From contig NZ_RHLK01000007.1 of assembly GCF_009757775.1 (NCBI RefSeq), positions 126,869 through 190,868 on the forward strand: DNA of 64,000 nucleotides. The letters are read 5' to 3'. Below the pieces are notes generated by a model. It was not told the origin of the DNA. It searched no databases and saw only the letters and a program-made list of their open reading frames with translations. This DNA comes from Paenibacillus lutrae. GTDB taxonomy: Bacteria > Bacillota > Bacilli > Paenibacillales > NBRC-103111. Within the stretch, counting starts at the first letter, position 1. The number at the start of each line of letters is the position of its first letter. A program made the position numbers and the translations under genes. Shown here one piece after another: positions 27,609-36,880 of the stretch.

Positions 27609-27646
27609 GCCTGTCATCCTCATGAATCCGATGGCAGGCTTTTTTT
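27609..27646 (+). terminator. Intrinsic terminator of yedEF
   Basis: GCCTGTCATC (27609-27618) pairs with GATGGCAGGC (27630-27639) with one wobble, followed by seven T. Confidence 0.9.
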
Positions 27647-27738
27647 ATATGCAGCCGTTCCTGATTAAAGCCCGCACTACCCATGTCCGCCCGGGAAAGT
27701 TATAATTGCATTATTGAAGAAAGGCAAGGTGGAAAAGC

Positions 27739-30700
27739 ATGAATATAAAATGGAAGGTCTGGTTGGGCACCGCCATTTCAATTCTGGCTATAGGCGGCTT
27801 AACCACAATTGCGTGTTTGTTCTTAGATGGAGTCCCGCTGGCTCTGTCATTAGTGATAGGTTTAGTCGGACTTCTGGTTGGCGCATATCTAATCATCGGT
27901 GTTCACCGTGACATTAATAACGGAATGCATAGAGTCTCCCAGATCGTTCATGATATGGCGCACGGCTCCGTCAACCCCGCTGATCGTTCCGCTGAGGCGG
28001 GAGGCGAATTCGGGCAACTGGCACAGTCGTTCCGCTCTCTCGCCGTGGACCTGTACCACAAGACTGAAGAGGAACGCATTCTGCGGCTGAAGGCGGAGGA
28101 ACAGACTTGGATTAATGTCCATGTCTCCGAAATGGCTATTCTCCTTCAAGGTTCTGTTCAGATCGAACGGGCATCGGAGATTTTCATCGGCAAGCTGGCC
28201 TCGTCGGTACAGGCGACCTACGGCGCTCTGTATGTGCAGCGGGATGACATGCTGCACTTTGCGGCCGGCTATGCCTACAAGAATATAACGGCCCCCCAGG
28301 ACCCCATTGCTCCGGGCATCGGGCTGGTCGGGCAGTGCGCGCGGGATAAGAACCCTATCCTGCTGCACGATCTTCCGGACGGATATGTTACAATCCATTC
28401 CGCTCTCGGCGAAACGAAACCCAAGACGCTCATCATCGTCCCTGTCCTCTATGAGGATGAAGTAGTCGCGGTCATCGAACTGGCTTCCTTGCGGGAATTC
28501 ACCGACAAGGAGCGCCAATTAATCGAGCAGACCAGCGCCAATATGGGAATTCTGCTGAACACCTTGGCGGATATCGCAAGGATCGGAGTTCTGCTGCATG
28601 AAACCCAGCTCCAGAAGGAAGAGCTTGAGACCCAAACCGAGGAACTTCAAGCCCAAACGGAGGAGCTTCAGATGCAGGCCGAAGAGCTTGAAAGCCAGAC
28701 CGAGGAACTGCAGGCGCAAACCGAAGAGCTCCAGATGCAGGCCGACAGCCTATACAAATCCAACGAGCAGCTTCAGGACCAAATGAGAATCACGGAGCTT
28801 CAGAAAGAAGAAATTAAACAGCAGGCGGATGACCTTAAAGAACAAGCCGATGAATTATTCACTTCCAATAAACATCTGCAGGAGCAGATGGAGCTGACCG
28901 AAGTCCAGAAGACGGAGATTGCCGAACAGGCTGAGGAGCTTAAGAAACAAGCGGAAGAGCTGTCCGCTTCCAATGAGTATTTAAAGAAACAGGTCGAGCT
29001 GACCGAGCAGCAGAAAATCGAAATTAAAGAGCAGGCCGATGAAATCTTCATGGCAGCCCAGTATAAATCCGAATTTCTCGCGAACGTTTCCCATGAGCTT
29101 CGGACGCCTCTTAACAGTCTGCTGATCCTCTCCCAAATTCTCGCGGAGAATAAGGAAGGGAATCTGGAGGCCAGACAGCTGGAGTACATTCACACGATAT
29201 TCTCAGCCGGCAAGGACCTGCTCACGCTGATTGACGAAATTCTGGACCTCGCTAAGCTGGAGGTCGGCAAAATGACCGCGGTCGTCGAGCCGGTCTATCT
29301 GAAAGACATCAGCAGTCATTTCTACCGCCATTTCGAGCAGCAGGCACGGGAGAAGAATATTGAGTTCGATATTTACTGCGACAATAGCCTGCCCGAGAGT
29401 TTCCTGACGGATGGACACCGACTGCAGCAAATATTGAACAACCTGCTATCTAATGCACTTAAATTCACAGAGACGGGTTCGGTTAAGCTTTCCATACACG
29501 GAACCCCCTCCCCATCCTCGCCTTACGGCAAGGACGGGAAGTCCGTGGCGGACGAGATTGTCTTCTCCGTCAGCGATACGGGCATCGGCATCCCCGCGAC
29601 CAAGCTGGAGAGCATCTTCGAAGCGTTCCAGCAGGCGGACGGCACCACCAGCCGCAAATATGGCGGCACAGGCCTGGGCCTCACCATCTGCCGGGAACTG
29701 GCTGCCCTTCTTGGCGGCCGAATCGAAGTAGAGTCGGCGGAAGGCAAGGGCAGCACTTTCTCCGTGTACCTGCCAGCCGTACAAGCGGCCTCGGGCAGCA
29801 CCGAAGCGGCAGCGGCAAGCGCCGCTTCCGCCTCCGAACAAGCCAAGCGAGACAAGAGCCGATTCCAGGAATCGTTCATTCCGGATATCTCGATCTCCAA
29901 TCCGAAGCTGCTTCAGCTCTCGGAAATGGAGGATGACCGCGCTAATCTGCAGCCCGATGACACTTTGCTGCTGATCATCGAAGAGGAAGCCGAATTCGCG
30001 GCCATCCTGCTGAAATTAGCCCGGCAGAGAGGGTTCAAAGCCATTGTCGCCTCCCAAGGCGATCAGGGCCTGGCCCTGGCTCACGCATACAAACCGGATG
30101 CCATTCTGCTCGACATCCAGCTTCCCGTACTGGACGGCTGGTCCATCATCAGCCGCCTGAAGGGCCGGCCCGAGCTGCGGCATATCCCGATTCATATTAT
30201 CTCGACCGCAGAAGAGAATCAGCAGGGACTTGCCATGGGAGCCTTGGCCTTCTGGAAGAAGCCGAACGATGTCCACGAGCTCGAAGCGGCCTTCCTTCAG
30301 ATCGAATCCTATATCCGCCGGCCTGCCAAAAGCTTGCTGATTGTCGAAGACAACCCCGATCTGCGCAATAGTGTCGTGGCCTTCATTGCCCACCCCGATG
30401 TGAACGTCGTCGCCGTGGCAACCGGACGGGAAGCGCTGGAGCAGCTGGCTTCCAACCATTTTGACTGCATGGTGCTTGATCTGGGGCTGTCCGATATTTC
30501 GGGCTTCGATCTGCTGGAGCAGGTCAAGACCAACCGCAAGCTCCAGACGCTGCCGGTTATTATTTTTACAGGCAAAGAATTAAGCAAACAGGATGAACAG
30601 AACCTGCATCATTATGCCGAAAGTATCGTCATCAAGAATGTAAAGTCCATGGAACGGCTCTATGATGAGACCGCTCTTTACCTGCACCGCAAACATGCGG

Positions 30701-31131
30701 ATCTGCCGGCCGACAAACAGCAGCTGATCGAGAAGCTCCATAATCCCGAAGCTGCCTTCCAGGGGAAGAACATTCTTCTGGTGGACGACGATATGCGGAA
30801 TATTTTTGCTTTATCCAGCGTGCTTGAAGGGTATAACATGAATATAACATTTGCCCAGAACGGCAAAGAGGCTCTTACTAATTTGCAGAACCATCCTGAG
30901 GTTGACCTGATCTTCATGGATATCATGATGCCGGAGATGGATGGTTACGAGACCATGAGGGAGATCCGCAAAATACCAGACTTCGAGAAAGTCGTCATTA
31001 TCGCGCTGACTGCAAGGGCAATGGAAGAGGACCGGATCAAGTGCCTGCAGGCAGGCGCCTCCGATTATATCTCGAAGCCGATTAACACGACGCAGTTAGT
31101 CAGTATGCTCAAAACCTGGTTGATCAAATAA
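27739..31131 (+). CDS. Hybrid sensor histidine kinase with GAF domain and three receiver domains
   Basis: This 1130-residue protein has two membrane spans (about 7-55), HAMP (about 55-110) and GAF (about 140-285). A long coiled coil (about 295-440) has repeated TEELQAQTEELQMQAEEL units. HisKA carries His452 (NVSHELRTPLNSL), and the HATPase follows (NNLLSNALKF, SDTGIGIP, YGGTGLGL). Three receivers carry phosphorylatable Asp792 (LLDIQLP), Asp914 (VLDLGLS) and Asp1061 (FMDIMMPEMDG). The layout matches large Bacillales phosphorelay sensors. GGAAAAGC precedes the ATG. A second hybrid kinase follows 43 bp later, so they probably form one relay; no DNA-binding output regulator is adjacent. Confidence 0.93.
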   Translation: MNIKWKVWLGTAISILAIGGLTTIACLFLDGVPLALSLVIGLVGLLVGAYLIIGVHRDINNGMHRVSQIVHDMAHGSVNPADRSAEAGGEFGQLAQSFRSLAVDLYHKTEEERILRLKAEEQTWINVHVSEMAILLQGSVQIERASEIFIGKLASSVQATYGALYVQRDDMLHFAAGYAYKNITAPQDPIAPGIGLVGQCARDKNPILLHDLPDGYVTIHSALGETKPKTLIIVPVLYEDEVVAVIELASLREFTDKERQLIEQTSANMGILLNTLADIARIGVLLHETQLQKEELETQTEELQAQTEELQMQAEELESQTEELQAQTEELQMQADSLYKSNEQLQDQMRITELQKEEIKQQADDLKEQADELFTSNKHLQEQMELTEVQKTEIAEQAEELKKQAEELSASNEYLKKQVELTEQQKIEIKEQADEIFMAAQYKSEFLANVSHELRTPLNSLLILSQILAENKEGNLEARQLEYIHTIFSAGKDLLTLIDEILDLAKLEVGKMTAVVEPVYLKDISSHFYRHFEQQAREKNIEFDIYCDNSLPESFLTDGHRLQQILNNLLSNALKFTETGSVKLSIHGTPSPSSPYGKDGKSVADEIVFSVSDTGIGIPATKLESIFEAFQQADGTTSRKYGGTGLGLTICRELAALLGGRIEVESAEGKGSTFSVYLPAVQAASGSTEAAAASAASASEQAKRDKSRFQESFIPDISISNPKLLQLSEMEDDRANLQPDDTLLLIIEEEAEFAAILLKLARQRGFKAIVASQGDQGLALAHAYKPDAILLDIQLPVLDGWSIISRLKGRPELRHIPIHIISTAEENQQGLAMGALAFWKKPNDVHELEAAFLQIESYIRRPAKSLLIVEDNPDLRNSVVAFIAHPDVNVVAVATGREALEQLASNHFDCMVLDLGLSDISGFDLLEQVKTNRKLQTLPVIIFTGKELSKQDEQNLHHYAESIVIKNVKSMERLYDETALYLHRKHADLPADKQQLIEKLHNPEAAFQGKNILLVDDDMRNIFALSSVLEGYNMNITFAQNGKEALTNLQNHPEVDLIFMDIMMPEMDGYETMREIRKIPDFEKVVIIALTARAMEEDRIKCLQAGASDYISKPINTTQLVSMLKTWLIK

Positions 31132-31174
31132 ATCCGATGCAATCATACATGCCAGCTTGTTACGGGGGATTAGA

Positions 31175-32386
31175 ATGGAGTATCCAATTCGCATTTTATT
31201 AGTCGACGACCGGCCCGAGGACTTTCTTACGATACAAGCTCTGCTGGTTGAGACGTCTTATCAACTGATCCGGGCATCTTCCGGAATGGAAGCTTTGAAA
31301 TTTTTGCTGGAAAATGAGTATGCTCTTATTATTATGGATGTCATGATGCCGGATATGAACGGGTTCGAAACCGCGGAACGGATCAAAATGCGTAAAAAAT
31401 CAAAGGATATTCCGATTATTTTCCTGACGGCTCTTACCCCTGAGGTTGAAGATTATATGAAAGCTTATACGGCAGGAGCGATCGATTATTTGACGAAGCC
31501 TTTTCATTCCGGCGTGTTGAGGAGCAAAATCGAAGGTTTCGTCCGGCTGTACAAGGCGCACAAAGAGCTGCAGATCAAAACAAACGAGCTCCAGGAGCAA
31601 GCTCTAGAGCTGGCGGAGGCCAACCGCGTGCTGACCCAGCTCAAGGAAACGGCCGAGGTCGCCTCCAGGATTAAATCGGGCTTCCTGGCCATGATGAGTC
31701 ACGAAATCCGGACACCGCTGAATGGAATTATTGCGATGTCCGATATTCTGAAAGCTTCCGATCTAAAGCCGGATGACGCGGAAATGGCCGAGATTATTCA
31801 TACGAGCGGACACGCTCTCCTCTCTGTCATGAATCATATCCTGGATTTCACCAAAATCGAATCCGGTAAAATGGAGCTCGATTATGAGCCCTTCGATTTG
31901 AAAGCCTGCATGAAAGAGACGACCGATTTATTCAGGGCCCTTGCCCGTGAGCGCAGCCTGACTCTGGAGACGCATATCGATCCTGAGATTCCCGAAATGC
32001 TGATCGGAGATTCGAACCGGCTGAGACAGGTGCTCAACAATCTGATCGGCAATGCGGTTAAGTTCACGGAGGCCGGCAGTGTAACGGTCTACGTGAACAA
32101 CCGGGACATAAGCGGCAATATCATCCGCCTCGAATTTATTGTTGAGGATACCGGTATCGGTATCCCTCAGGATAAGATGAATCATTTGTTCCAGCCCTTC
32201 ACACAGATTGATGCGACCATCAACCGCAAGTTCGGCGGTACGGGACTCGGGCTCTCCATCTGCAAAACGCTCGTGAATCTGATGGGCGGCACCATCTATG
32301 CCAAAAGCAACGTCAAAGAGGGAGCGGTCTTCGTATTTACCGTCCAGGCCGGCATTCCCTCCCGCTTCATGGCAAGCCTGTCGTGA
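31175..32386 (+). CDS. Receiver-histidine kinase (REC-HisKA-HATPase) hybrid
   Basis: This 403-residue soluble protein has a receiver at about 1-125 (ILLVDDRPED, Asp55 in IIMDVMMPDMNG, Lys in DYLTKPF). A short coiled coil, HisKA with His176 (MMSHEIRTPLNGI) and HATPase (NNLIGNAVKF, EDTGIGIP, FGGTGLGLSICK) follow. The receiver-first layout suggests that it takes phosphate from, or is tuned by, the large hybrid kinase just upstream. The start at 31175 follows GGGGGATTAGA; the frame open to 31157 has no site. Transcription ends at the hairpin downstream. Confidence 0.92.
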   Translation: MEYPIRILLVDDRPEDFLTIQALLVETSYQLIRASSGMEALKFLLENEYALIIMDVMMPDMNGFETAERIKMRKKSKDIPIIFLTALTPEVEDYMKAYTAGAIDYLTKPFHSGVLRSKIEGFVRLYKAHKELQIKTNELQEQALELAEANRVLTQLKETAEVASRIKSGFLAMMSHEIRTPLNGIIAMSDILKASDLKPDDAEMAEIIHTSGHALLSVMNHILDFTKIESGKMELDYEPFDLKACMKETTDLFRALARERSLTLETHIDPEIPEMLIGDSNRLRQVLNNLIGNAVKFTEAGSVTVYVNNRDISGNIIRLEFIVEDTGIGIPQDKMNHLFQPFTQIDATINRKFGGTGLGLSICKTLVNLMGGTIYAKSNVKEGAVFVFTVQAGIPSRFMASLS

Positions 32387-32414
32387 ACCATAACGTATGG
32401 ATGGCGGGATTTAT

Positions 32415-32465
32415 AAAAAATGACCTTTTCCAAGGCTCGCCGGCCGTCGGAAAGGGTCATTTTTT
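32415..32465. terminator. Bidirectional terminator
   Basis: AAAAATGACCTTTTCC pairs with GGAAAGGGTCATTTTT (one mismatch), with A and T runs on both flanks. It separates the convergent kinase and GntR-SBP genes. Confidence 0.9.
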
Positions 32466-32536
32466 AAATAAAACCATCTAAGCCAGAACAAGTCCGGTAA
32501 TCCGTCATACTGCGGGGATGCGGGTGCTTGCCTTCC

Positions 32537-34039
32537 TTAAACGCCCAGCAGGACCTCAATCCGCTCGCTCGCTTCTGCTTCATCTTCCAGCCGGGACCAG
32601 TACACTTTCAATTCCTCGCTGATCGCTTCAAGCACATGTGTGCTGAGGTGAAGATCGGAATACAGCCGGTAACGGTCCCACTGGCGGGTGACCCTTGCTT
32701 CACCGTGAGGACGATTGCCCTCCAGCTGCTCAACCGGCAGCGTCAGCGCCCCCGGATGAACAGGGAGCGTCAGCGTCCCGCGGCGGATGCCGCTCTGCAC
32801 TTCCTGGCCGCACAAATACCGGATAAGCGAGCCCGCAGCCTCCTGAGAGTCAGAACGGCGGTTCACCGCCAGCCCGGTCGTCAGAAGCAGCGTATCCTTG
32901 GAGCTGAGCGAGGGCAGCGGGGCCACGCCATAGTCCAGCCGTTTATTGCCTCTCAGGCGGTTCAGTCCGAAGAAGGTTGTCAGGATCATCGACGCACGCC
33001 CGTCATGGAACCAGCGCTCCACATCGCCGTCGCTGTCTGTCCAGAGCACGGAATCCCCCTGCTGGTAGATAAGGTCCCTGGAGATGCGGAGACTCTCCCA
33101 GAGGGCCGGATCTTCCGCAGTACGCTTGCCTTTGCCCGTATTGAACTGGAATCCGTTCTGCAGCAAGAACACCGGCCACCGGTTGATCGACTGGATATGC
33201 ACGACGAAACCCCGGGCATCAAGCTGCTTGTTGAACGTCCTTGCCGTCTTAAGCAGCGTATACCAGGTCCAGTCTTCACCCGGCTCCGCGATCCCGCACT
33301 CCGCAAAGTGGCTGCGGTTATAACACAGGACGAGCGGGGAATAAACGAACGGTGCCGTCGTCAGCCTGCCATCCTCAGCCTGAAAGGGCCGGGATAGGAT
33401 AGGATGCGCATAGTCGGTCGGGGGAGCGTCCGCGAACAAGCTCATAGAAGAATCCTTGTCCTTCAGCTTGAGCGCATCCCAAGCCGTTACCGTCACCACA
33501 TCCGCCATGCCGTGTTCGGCCAAATCCAGCGGAAAGGGCGTCGGGATCATGCGGACACGCACACCCGGGTGCAGCGCCTCGTATGCTTGAACCGCCTCCT
33601 GAAGCTTCACTTCTTCTTGAAGGGAAGAGTGATAAGCCAGGCATAGAACCGTTTGCCCCGTTTGTATGGAAAACTCCGGGGTGCTCAGGTCTTCCCGCCG
33701 CCCTTCATCCCGGGCAATTGAAGCTGCCGGATTCAGAGCGCCTCCCCCAGTGTTCTCCCCTCCTGTCCGGCCGGCTGCCGCTTCATTAGATTCTTGGGAA
33801 GGGAAGGGCCCCTTCACACGGTTTCCGACACGCCGGATTTTCGCGATCAGCCCCTCCTCCACCAAGATATCCAGAGCCCGCCGCACAGACTCCTTACTTA
33901 ATCCGAACGTCCGTCCTAGCTCCACTTCAGAAGGAAGGTAGTCTCCTGTCTGTAAAGAGCCTTGTACAATAGCATCCCGCAAGCTCCCAACCATCTTTTG
34001 GGTGCGTGCATTAAATTCACTTCGGCTGGGCCGTGCCAT
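32537..34039 (-). CDS. GntR-type regulator fused to an extracellular-type solute-binding domain
   Basis: This 500-residue protein has a GntR winged helix at about 10-75 (GDYLPSEVELGRTFGLSKES, VRRALDILVEEGLIAKI). A linker leads to a family-1 ABC solute-binding domain (about 130-450: ADVVTVTAWDALKLKD, YNRSHFAECGIAEP, WFHDGRASMILTTFFGLN). There is no signal peptide, so the binding domain works in the cytoplasm as a sugar sensor instead of the usual UTRA domain. GAGGGAGAAC precedes the ATG at 34039. It is divergent from a glycan-enzyme candidate, with a palindrome over its own -10, so it probably represses itself and that neighbour. Confidence 0.85.
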   Translation of the reverse strand: MARPSRSEFNARTQKMVGSLRDAIVQGSLQTGDYLPSEVELGRTFGLSKESVRRALDILVEEGLIAKIRRVGNRVKGPFPSQESNEAAAGRTGGENTGGGALNPAASIARDEGRREDLSTPEFSIQTGQTVLCLAYHSSLQEEVKLQEAVQAYEALHPGVRVRMIPTPFPLDLAEHGMADVVTVTAWDALKLKDKDSSMSLFADAPPTDYAHPILSRPFQAEDGRLTTAPFVYSPLVLCYNRSHFAECGIAEPGEDWTWYTLLKTARTFNKQLDARGFVVHIQSINRWPVFLLQNGFQFNTGKGKRTAEDPALWESLRISRDLIYQQGDSVLWTDSDGDVERWFHDGRASMILTTFFGLNRLRGNKRLDYGVAPLPSLSSKDTLLLTTGLAVNRRSDSQEAAGSLIRYLCGQEVQSGIRRGTLTLPVHPGALTLPVEQLEGNRPHGEARVTRQWDRYRLYSDLHLSTHVLEAISEELKVYWSRLEDEAEASERIEVLLGV

Positions 34040-34072
34040 GTTCTCCCTCGTTTCTATAACCTATTGATTATT

Positions 34073-34094
34073 GGATTATAACACAGTTATATCC
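34073..34094. promoter_or_regulatory. Palindrome over the GntR-SBP -10
   Basis: TATAAC-ACA-GTTATA (34077-34091) is perfect and extends to GGA/TCC at the ends (34073-34094, one extra T). On the minus strand it contains TATAAT (34080-34075), a likely -10 for the regulator. A second weaker sign for the divergent gene is TTGACA at 34152-34157 with TATAAT at 34180-34185, but the 22-bp spacing is too long for a standard promoter. Confidence 0.5.
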
Positions 34095-34286
34095 AGTTTG
34101 TTCAAGGCGATTTTTAGACTACATATTTAAATTAAACGACTCCTTCTTGTATTGACAGCTTAACTGTTAGTGGTTACTCTATAATTGAATCGTGTACATA
34201 TAGCCTAGATTTTCTCGAGATCAGTCTATGAAGAGATCGTAATTCAGCACTTGCGGTGCCATACATATGCTACGGAGGATGATACC

Positions 34287-35918
34287 ATGACCACTTTACA
34301 GAGTCTGCCGCCGTCCAGGGACCCTGTGCTTGCTTTTGCCCGGCAGGAATGGGAACAATTAAGCCGCACATACGGACATCTCTGGGGCTCTCTGACCCGG
34401 ACCTCTAACATCTACATCGGTTTGTGGGAGGAAATAGCGGCTGCGGGCCTCAGCCCGCTCCTGGAGCAGTCCATGCCCTTGCAGACTCCGAAGAAAGACA
34501 GCTATTGGATCGAAGTTTCGCCCGATACCATCATTATCAGCGGCGAGAGTGCGCATTCGACTCTTTATGCGGTGTACGATGCTTTCAAGCGCTACGCCGG
34601 CGTGAACTGGATCTACCCCGGGGAACCGGCTTCGCTGATCGATATTCCCCATTCGATTACAGATACGCAAGAGGCCGGCCCGCTTTTTGAGCCCTGGTTT
34701 GAACGCAGAGGATTCGTCATCGAGAATTTATACGATCCTCCCTATATCCTTGATATGATTGACTGGCTCGCCAAAAACCGCGTGAATGAGATCTTCTTCA
34801 CGTTCACTTTATGGGACCGCATCAAAGAAGAGGCGGCTCCCGAGATCGTCAAGAGAGGGCTCAGCCTGACGCTCGGCGGGCACAGCATGAAATTCTTTCT
34901 CGATAAAAAAGAGGCCGAGAGTTTGCAGGCGGCCGATCATCCATATACGGCCAAGCAGCAGCTCGACTATGCGGATGTATCCTGGCAGGAGCCTGTCTGC
35001 GACCTTATCGCCGCGTACTGTGCCGATGTCCCCAATCTGAGCCGTGTCTCCTTGTGGCCCGAAGATTTACCGGCGGAGCAGCAGGGAGATTTCCTGCCCA
35101 AATATATCCGCTTTACAGCGTTGCTAAAAGACCGTCTGCGGCCGGCTCTGCCGGAGCTCACCGTGGAGCACATCGCCTATAATGCCGGGCTCGCTTGGGA
35201 TATGCTGGAGCGCAGAGGTGAGCCGGCATCCGGGCAAGTGGATACGCTGTACGCATTCTGGGGAAGAGACTACCGCAGTTCCCTGAATCATTCCCCGAAC
35301 GCTGCCGATATCCGGGCTATCCGTTCGCTGACGGATTGGACCCCTGCGGTGCATGAGAAGCAGCGTAAGCTGAGCGTGTTCGAATACTACAGCGATCACT
35401 TCATGTTCTCCGCTCTGTTCCCGAGCATGCCCGCGAGAATCGTAGAAGATGCGGCGTACTACCGCTCATTAGGTGTAGATGGTCTGACGAATCTCATCGT
35501 CCCGTGCCCGGGATATCCCGATTATCCATGGAAGTGGGCGACCGGTTTGAACAGCTACGCGTTCAGCCGGGCTGCGTGGGGCGACTGCCTGGAGAGCATC
35601 CTGCGCGACTACTACAGCTATTATCCGGAAGACGGGCGGGAAGCGGTCCGCCAGTGGATGGAAACGGTCGAGCAAGCCGTAACCGCCGTAACCGCCTGGA
35701 ATACCGTCCTGTTCCCCTACCGGATCGTCGATGCGGATAAGATTCCGGACAAAGAGGAACATCGCTCCGATGTAATATCCCTGCTCGGCAGCATCCATGA
35801 GCAATTGACAGCCGCTTTGGAACAAGCGCCGCCATCGGCAGCTCACGGACCAGCGGCTCTATACCTCAAACATTTAATCGCGCAGGCCGAGGTGTGCAGG
35901 AAAGCCTGGGCTTCGTAA
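34287..35918 (+). CDS. DUF4838/alpha-glucuronidase-like glycan enzyme candidate
   Basis: This 543-residue cytoplasmic protein has an N-terminal GH20/GH67-type alpha/beta domain (SYWIEVSPDTIIISGES, STLYAVYDAFKRYAGVNW, IYPGEP). The TIM barrel has FERRGFVIENLYDPPYILDM, WLAKNRVNEIFFTFTLWD, SLWPEDLP, YAFWGRDYRS and FEYYSDHFMFS. This is the layout of DUF4838-like proteins related to alpha-glucuronidases and GH20. The catalytic residues and substrate cannot be stated. GGAGGATG lies before the ATG at 34287. It is divergently transcribed from a sugar-sensing GntR-SBP regulator, which suggests an induced intracellular glycan-degrading role. Confidence 0.6.
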   Translation: MTTLQSLPPSRDPVLAFARQEWEQLSRTYGHLWGSLTRTSNIYIGLWEEIAAAGLSPLLEQSMPLQTPKKDSYWIEVSPDTIIISGESAHSTLYAVYDAFKRYAGVNWIYPGEPASLIDIPHSITDTQEAGPLFEPWFERRGFVIENLYDPPYILDMIDWLAKNRVNEIFFTFTLWDRIKEEAAPEIVKRGLSLTLGGHSMKFFLDKKEAESLQAADHPYTAKQQLDYADVSWQEPVCDLIAAYCADVPNLSRVSLWPEDLPAEQQGDFLPKYIRFTALLKDRLRPALPELTVEHIAYNAGLAWDMLERRGEPASGQVDTLYAFWGRDYRSSLNHSPNAADIRAIRSLTDWTPAVHEKQRKLSVFEYYSDHFMFSALFPSMPARIVEDAAYYRSLGVDGLTNLIVPCPGYPDYPWKWATGLNSYAFSRAAWGDCLESILRDYYSYYPEDGREAVRQWMETVEQAVTAVTAWNTVLFPYRIVDADKIPDKEEHRSDVISLLGSIHEQLTAALEQAPPSAAHGPAALYLKHLIAQAEVCRKAWAS

Positions 35919-35955
35919 AGACAGAGGCGCATGCATTCCCGATTGCTCAGCAGCG

Positions 35956-35994
35956 GCGCTTACCCCCAGCCAATAGTGTTGGGGGTATTTGCGC
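35956..35994. repeat. Hairpin and short direct repeat after the glycan enzyme gene
   Basis: TACCCCCA (35961-35968) and TGGGGGTA (35980-35987) form a stem flanked by GCGC on both sides. It has no T run, so termination is uncertain. Nearby, ATAATAGATCGC is repeated directly twice (about 36029-36053). No gene lies in 35919-36102. Confidence 0.5.
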
Positions 35995-36102
35995 ATCGCC
36001 GTATGCCGTATTTAGAGGCTGCTTTTCCTATAATAGATCGCATAATAGATCGCAGAAGGGTATTCTCCATAACGGATCTCATCCGCTGGAAATGCCCCTC
36101 TC

Positions 36103-36417
36103 TTATTCCTCCCACGGATTGAATCGGTAAGTTCCTAAATCAATCCGGCCCCGGTCGTTCAGAACGATTCCTTCCCTCTCCAGGCAGAGCGTCTGGGTGT
36201 GTCTGGCTTCTTCATCCTGAAACGCTATCTCCCCCTTAGCGTTGACGACCCGGTGCCAAGGAAGGTTATATTTCCCGCTTAACGTATGCAGAATCCGCAC
36301 GACCTGCCTCGCTCCCCGCCTGTTTCCGGCCATTTCCGCGACCTGTCCGTAAGTCATCACACGGCCTTCCGGGATTTCCTGTATAATTTGAACGACCTGC
36401 TTCGTGTACGGCTTCAT
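36103..36417 (-). CDS. atl: Alkyltransferase-like (ATL) protein, MGMT family without active Cys
   Basis: This 104-residue protein is the DNA-binding half of O6-alkylguanine alkyltransferase (RVMTYGQVAEMAGNRRGARQ, then VVRILHTLSGKY). The active-site PCHRV reads PWHRVV (Trp54), which defines ATL proteins. ATLs bind O6-alkylguanine without repairing it and hand the site to nucleotide excision repair. The start at 36417 is the only plausible one, with AGGAGGAGCAG upstream. The gene is monocistronic. Confidence 0.9.
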   Translation of the reverse strand: MKPYTKQVVQIIQEIPEGRVMTYGQVAEMAGNRRGARQVVRILHTLSGKYNLPWHRVVNAKGEIAFQDEEARHTQTLCLEREGIVLNDRGRIDLGTYRFNPWEE

Positions 36418-36507
36418 TCTGCTCCTCCTGCTTCCTCACTTTTCTCTATCATCTCTTATATCAGGCAACAAATCCAGATCGGATAGAACTCCATCGGGTA
36501 AGCATTT

Positions 36508-36533
36508 GTTTAGCCCCCTCTTCCTAAGGGTAA
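36508..36533 (+). promoter_or_regulatory. Sigma-B-type promoter of csbD
   Basis: GTTTAG (36508-36513), 14 bp, then GGGTAA (36528-36533) closely matches the Bacillus sigma-B consensus (GTTTAA, 12-15 bp, GGGWAW). It lies 36 bp before the csbD ATG. csbD is a sigma-B regulon member in B. subtilis. Confidence 0.65.
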
Positions 36534-36568
36534 TAAACTCATAACCTGAACTGAAGGAGATGTTAAAT

Positions 36569-36745
36569 ATGAGCGACAACGGACTTAGCGATAAAATCAA
36601 AGGCGGCATTTCTAAGACTAAGGGTGAAGTAAAGGACCAAGTCGGGAACGCGACTAATAATAAATCCCTTCAAGCTGAAGGCAAGATGGATAAAGCCAAA
36701 GGCGAAGTGCAAGAAGGAATCGGCAAGCTAAAAGATGATAAATAA
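36569..36745 (+). CDS. csbD: CsbD-family general stress protein
   Basis: This 58-residue, Lys/Glu/Gly-rich protein has the CsbD repeats DKIKGGISKTKGEVKDQVGN and GKMDKAKGEVQEGIGKLKDD. The family is induced by general stress; the biochemical role is unknown. AAGGAGAT lies 9 nt before the ATG at 36569. A sigma-B-type promoter lies upstream and a terminator follows. Confidence 0.93.
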   Translation: MSDNGLSDKIKGGISKTKGEVKDQVGNATNNKSLQAEGKMDKAKGEVQEGIGKLKDDK

Positions 36746-36760
36746 GTGCCCTTAATAGAG

Positions 36761-36797
36761 AAAACCCCCAAACGGTTCGTCCGTCTGGGGGTTTTTG
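36761..36797 (+). terminator. Intrinsic terminator of csbD
   Basis: ACCCCCA (36764-36770) with TGGGGGT (36786-36792), plus an inner ACGG/CCGT stem, is followed by TTTTT. The A run on the left lets it work for dbpA transcription as well. Confidence 0.88.
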
Positions 36798-36818
36798 GTG
36801 TTCGGTTTTTGGTGTTCG
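36791..36818. repeat. 14-bp tandem duplication
   Basis: GTTTTTGGTGTTCG occurs twice in a row, the first copy including the terminator T run. It is probably replication slippage. Confidence 0.9.
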
Positions 36819-36880
36819 GTATGTTCTGAAAGTCAGTGGCTGCCCGATCCGGCACATGACCGCTCGACCTCCGGACTCCC

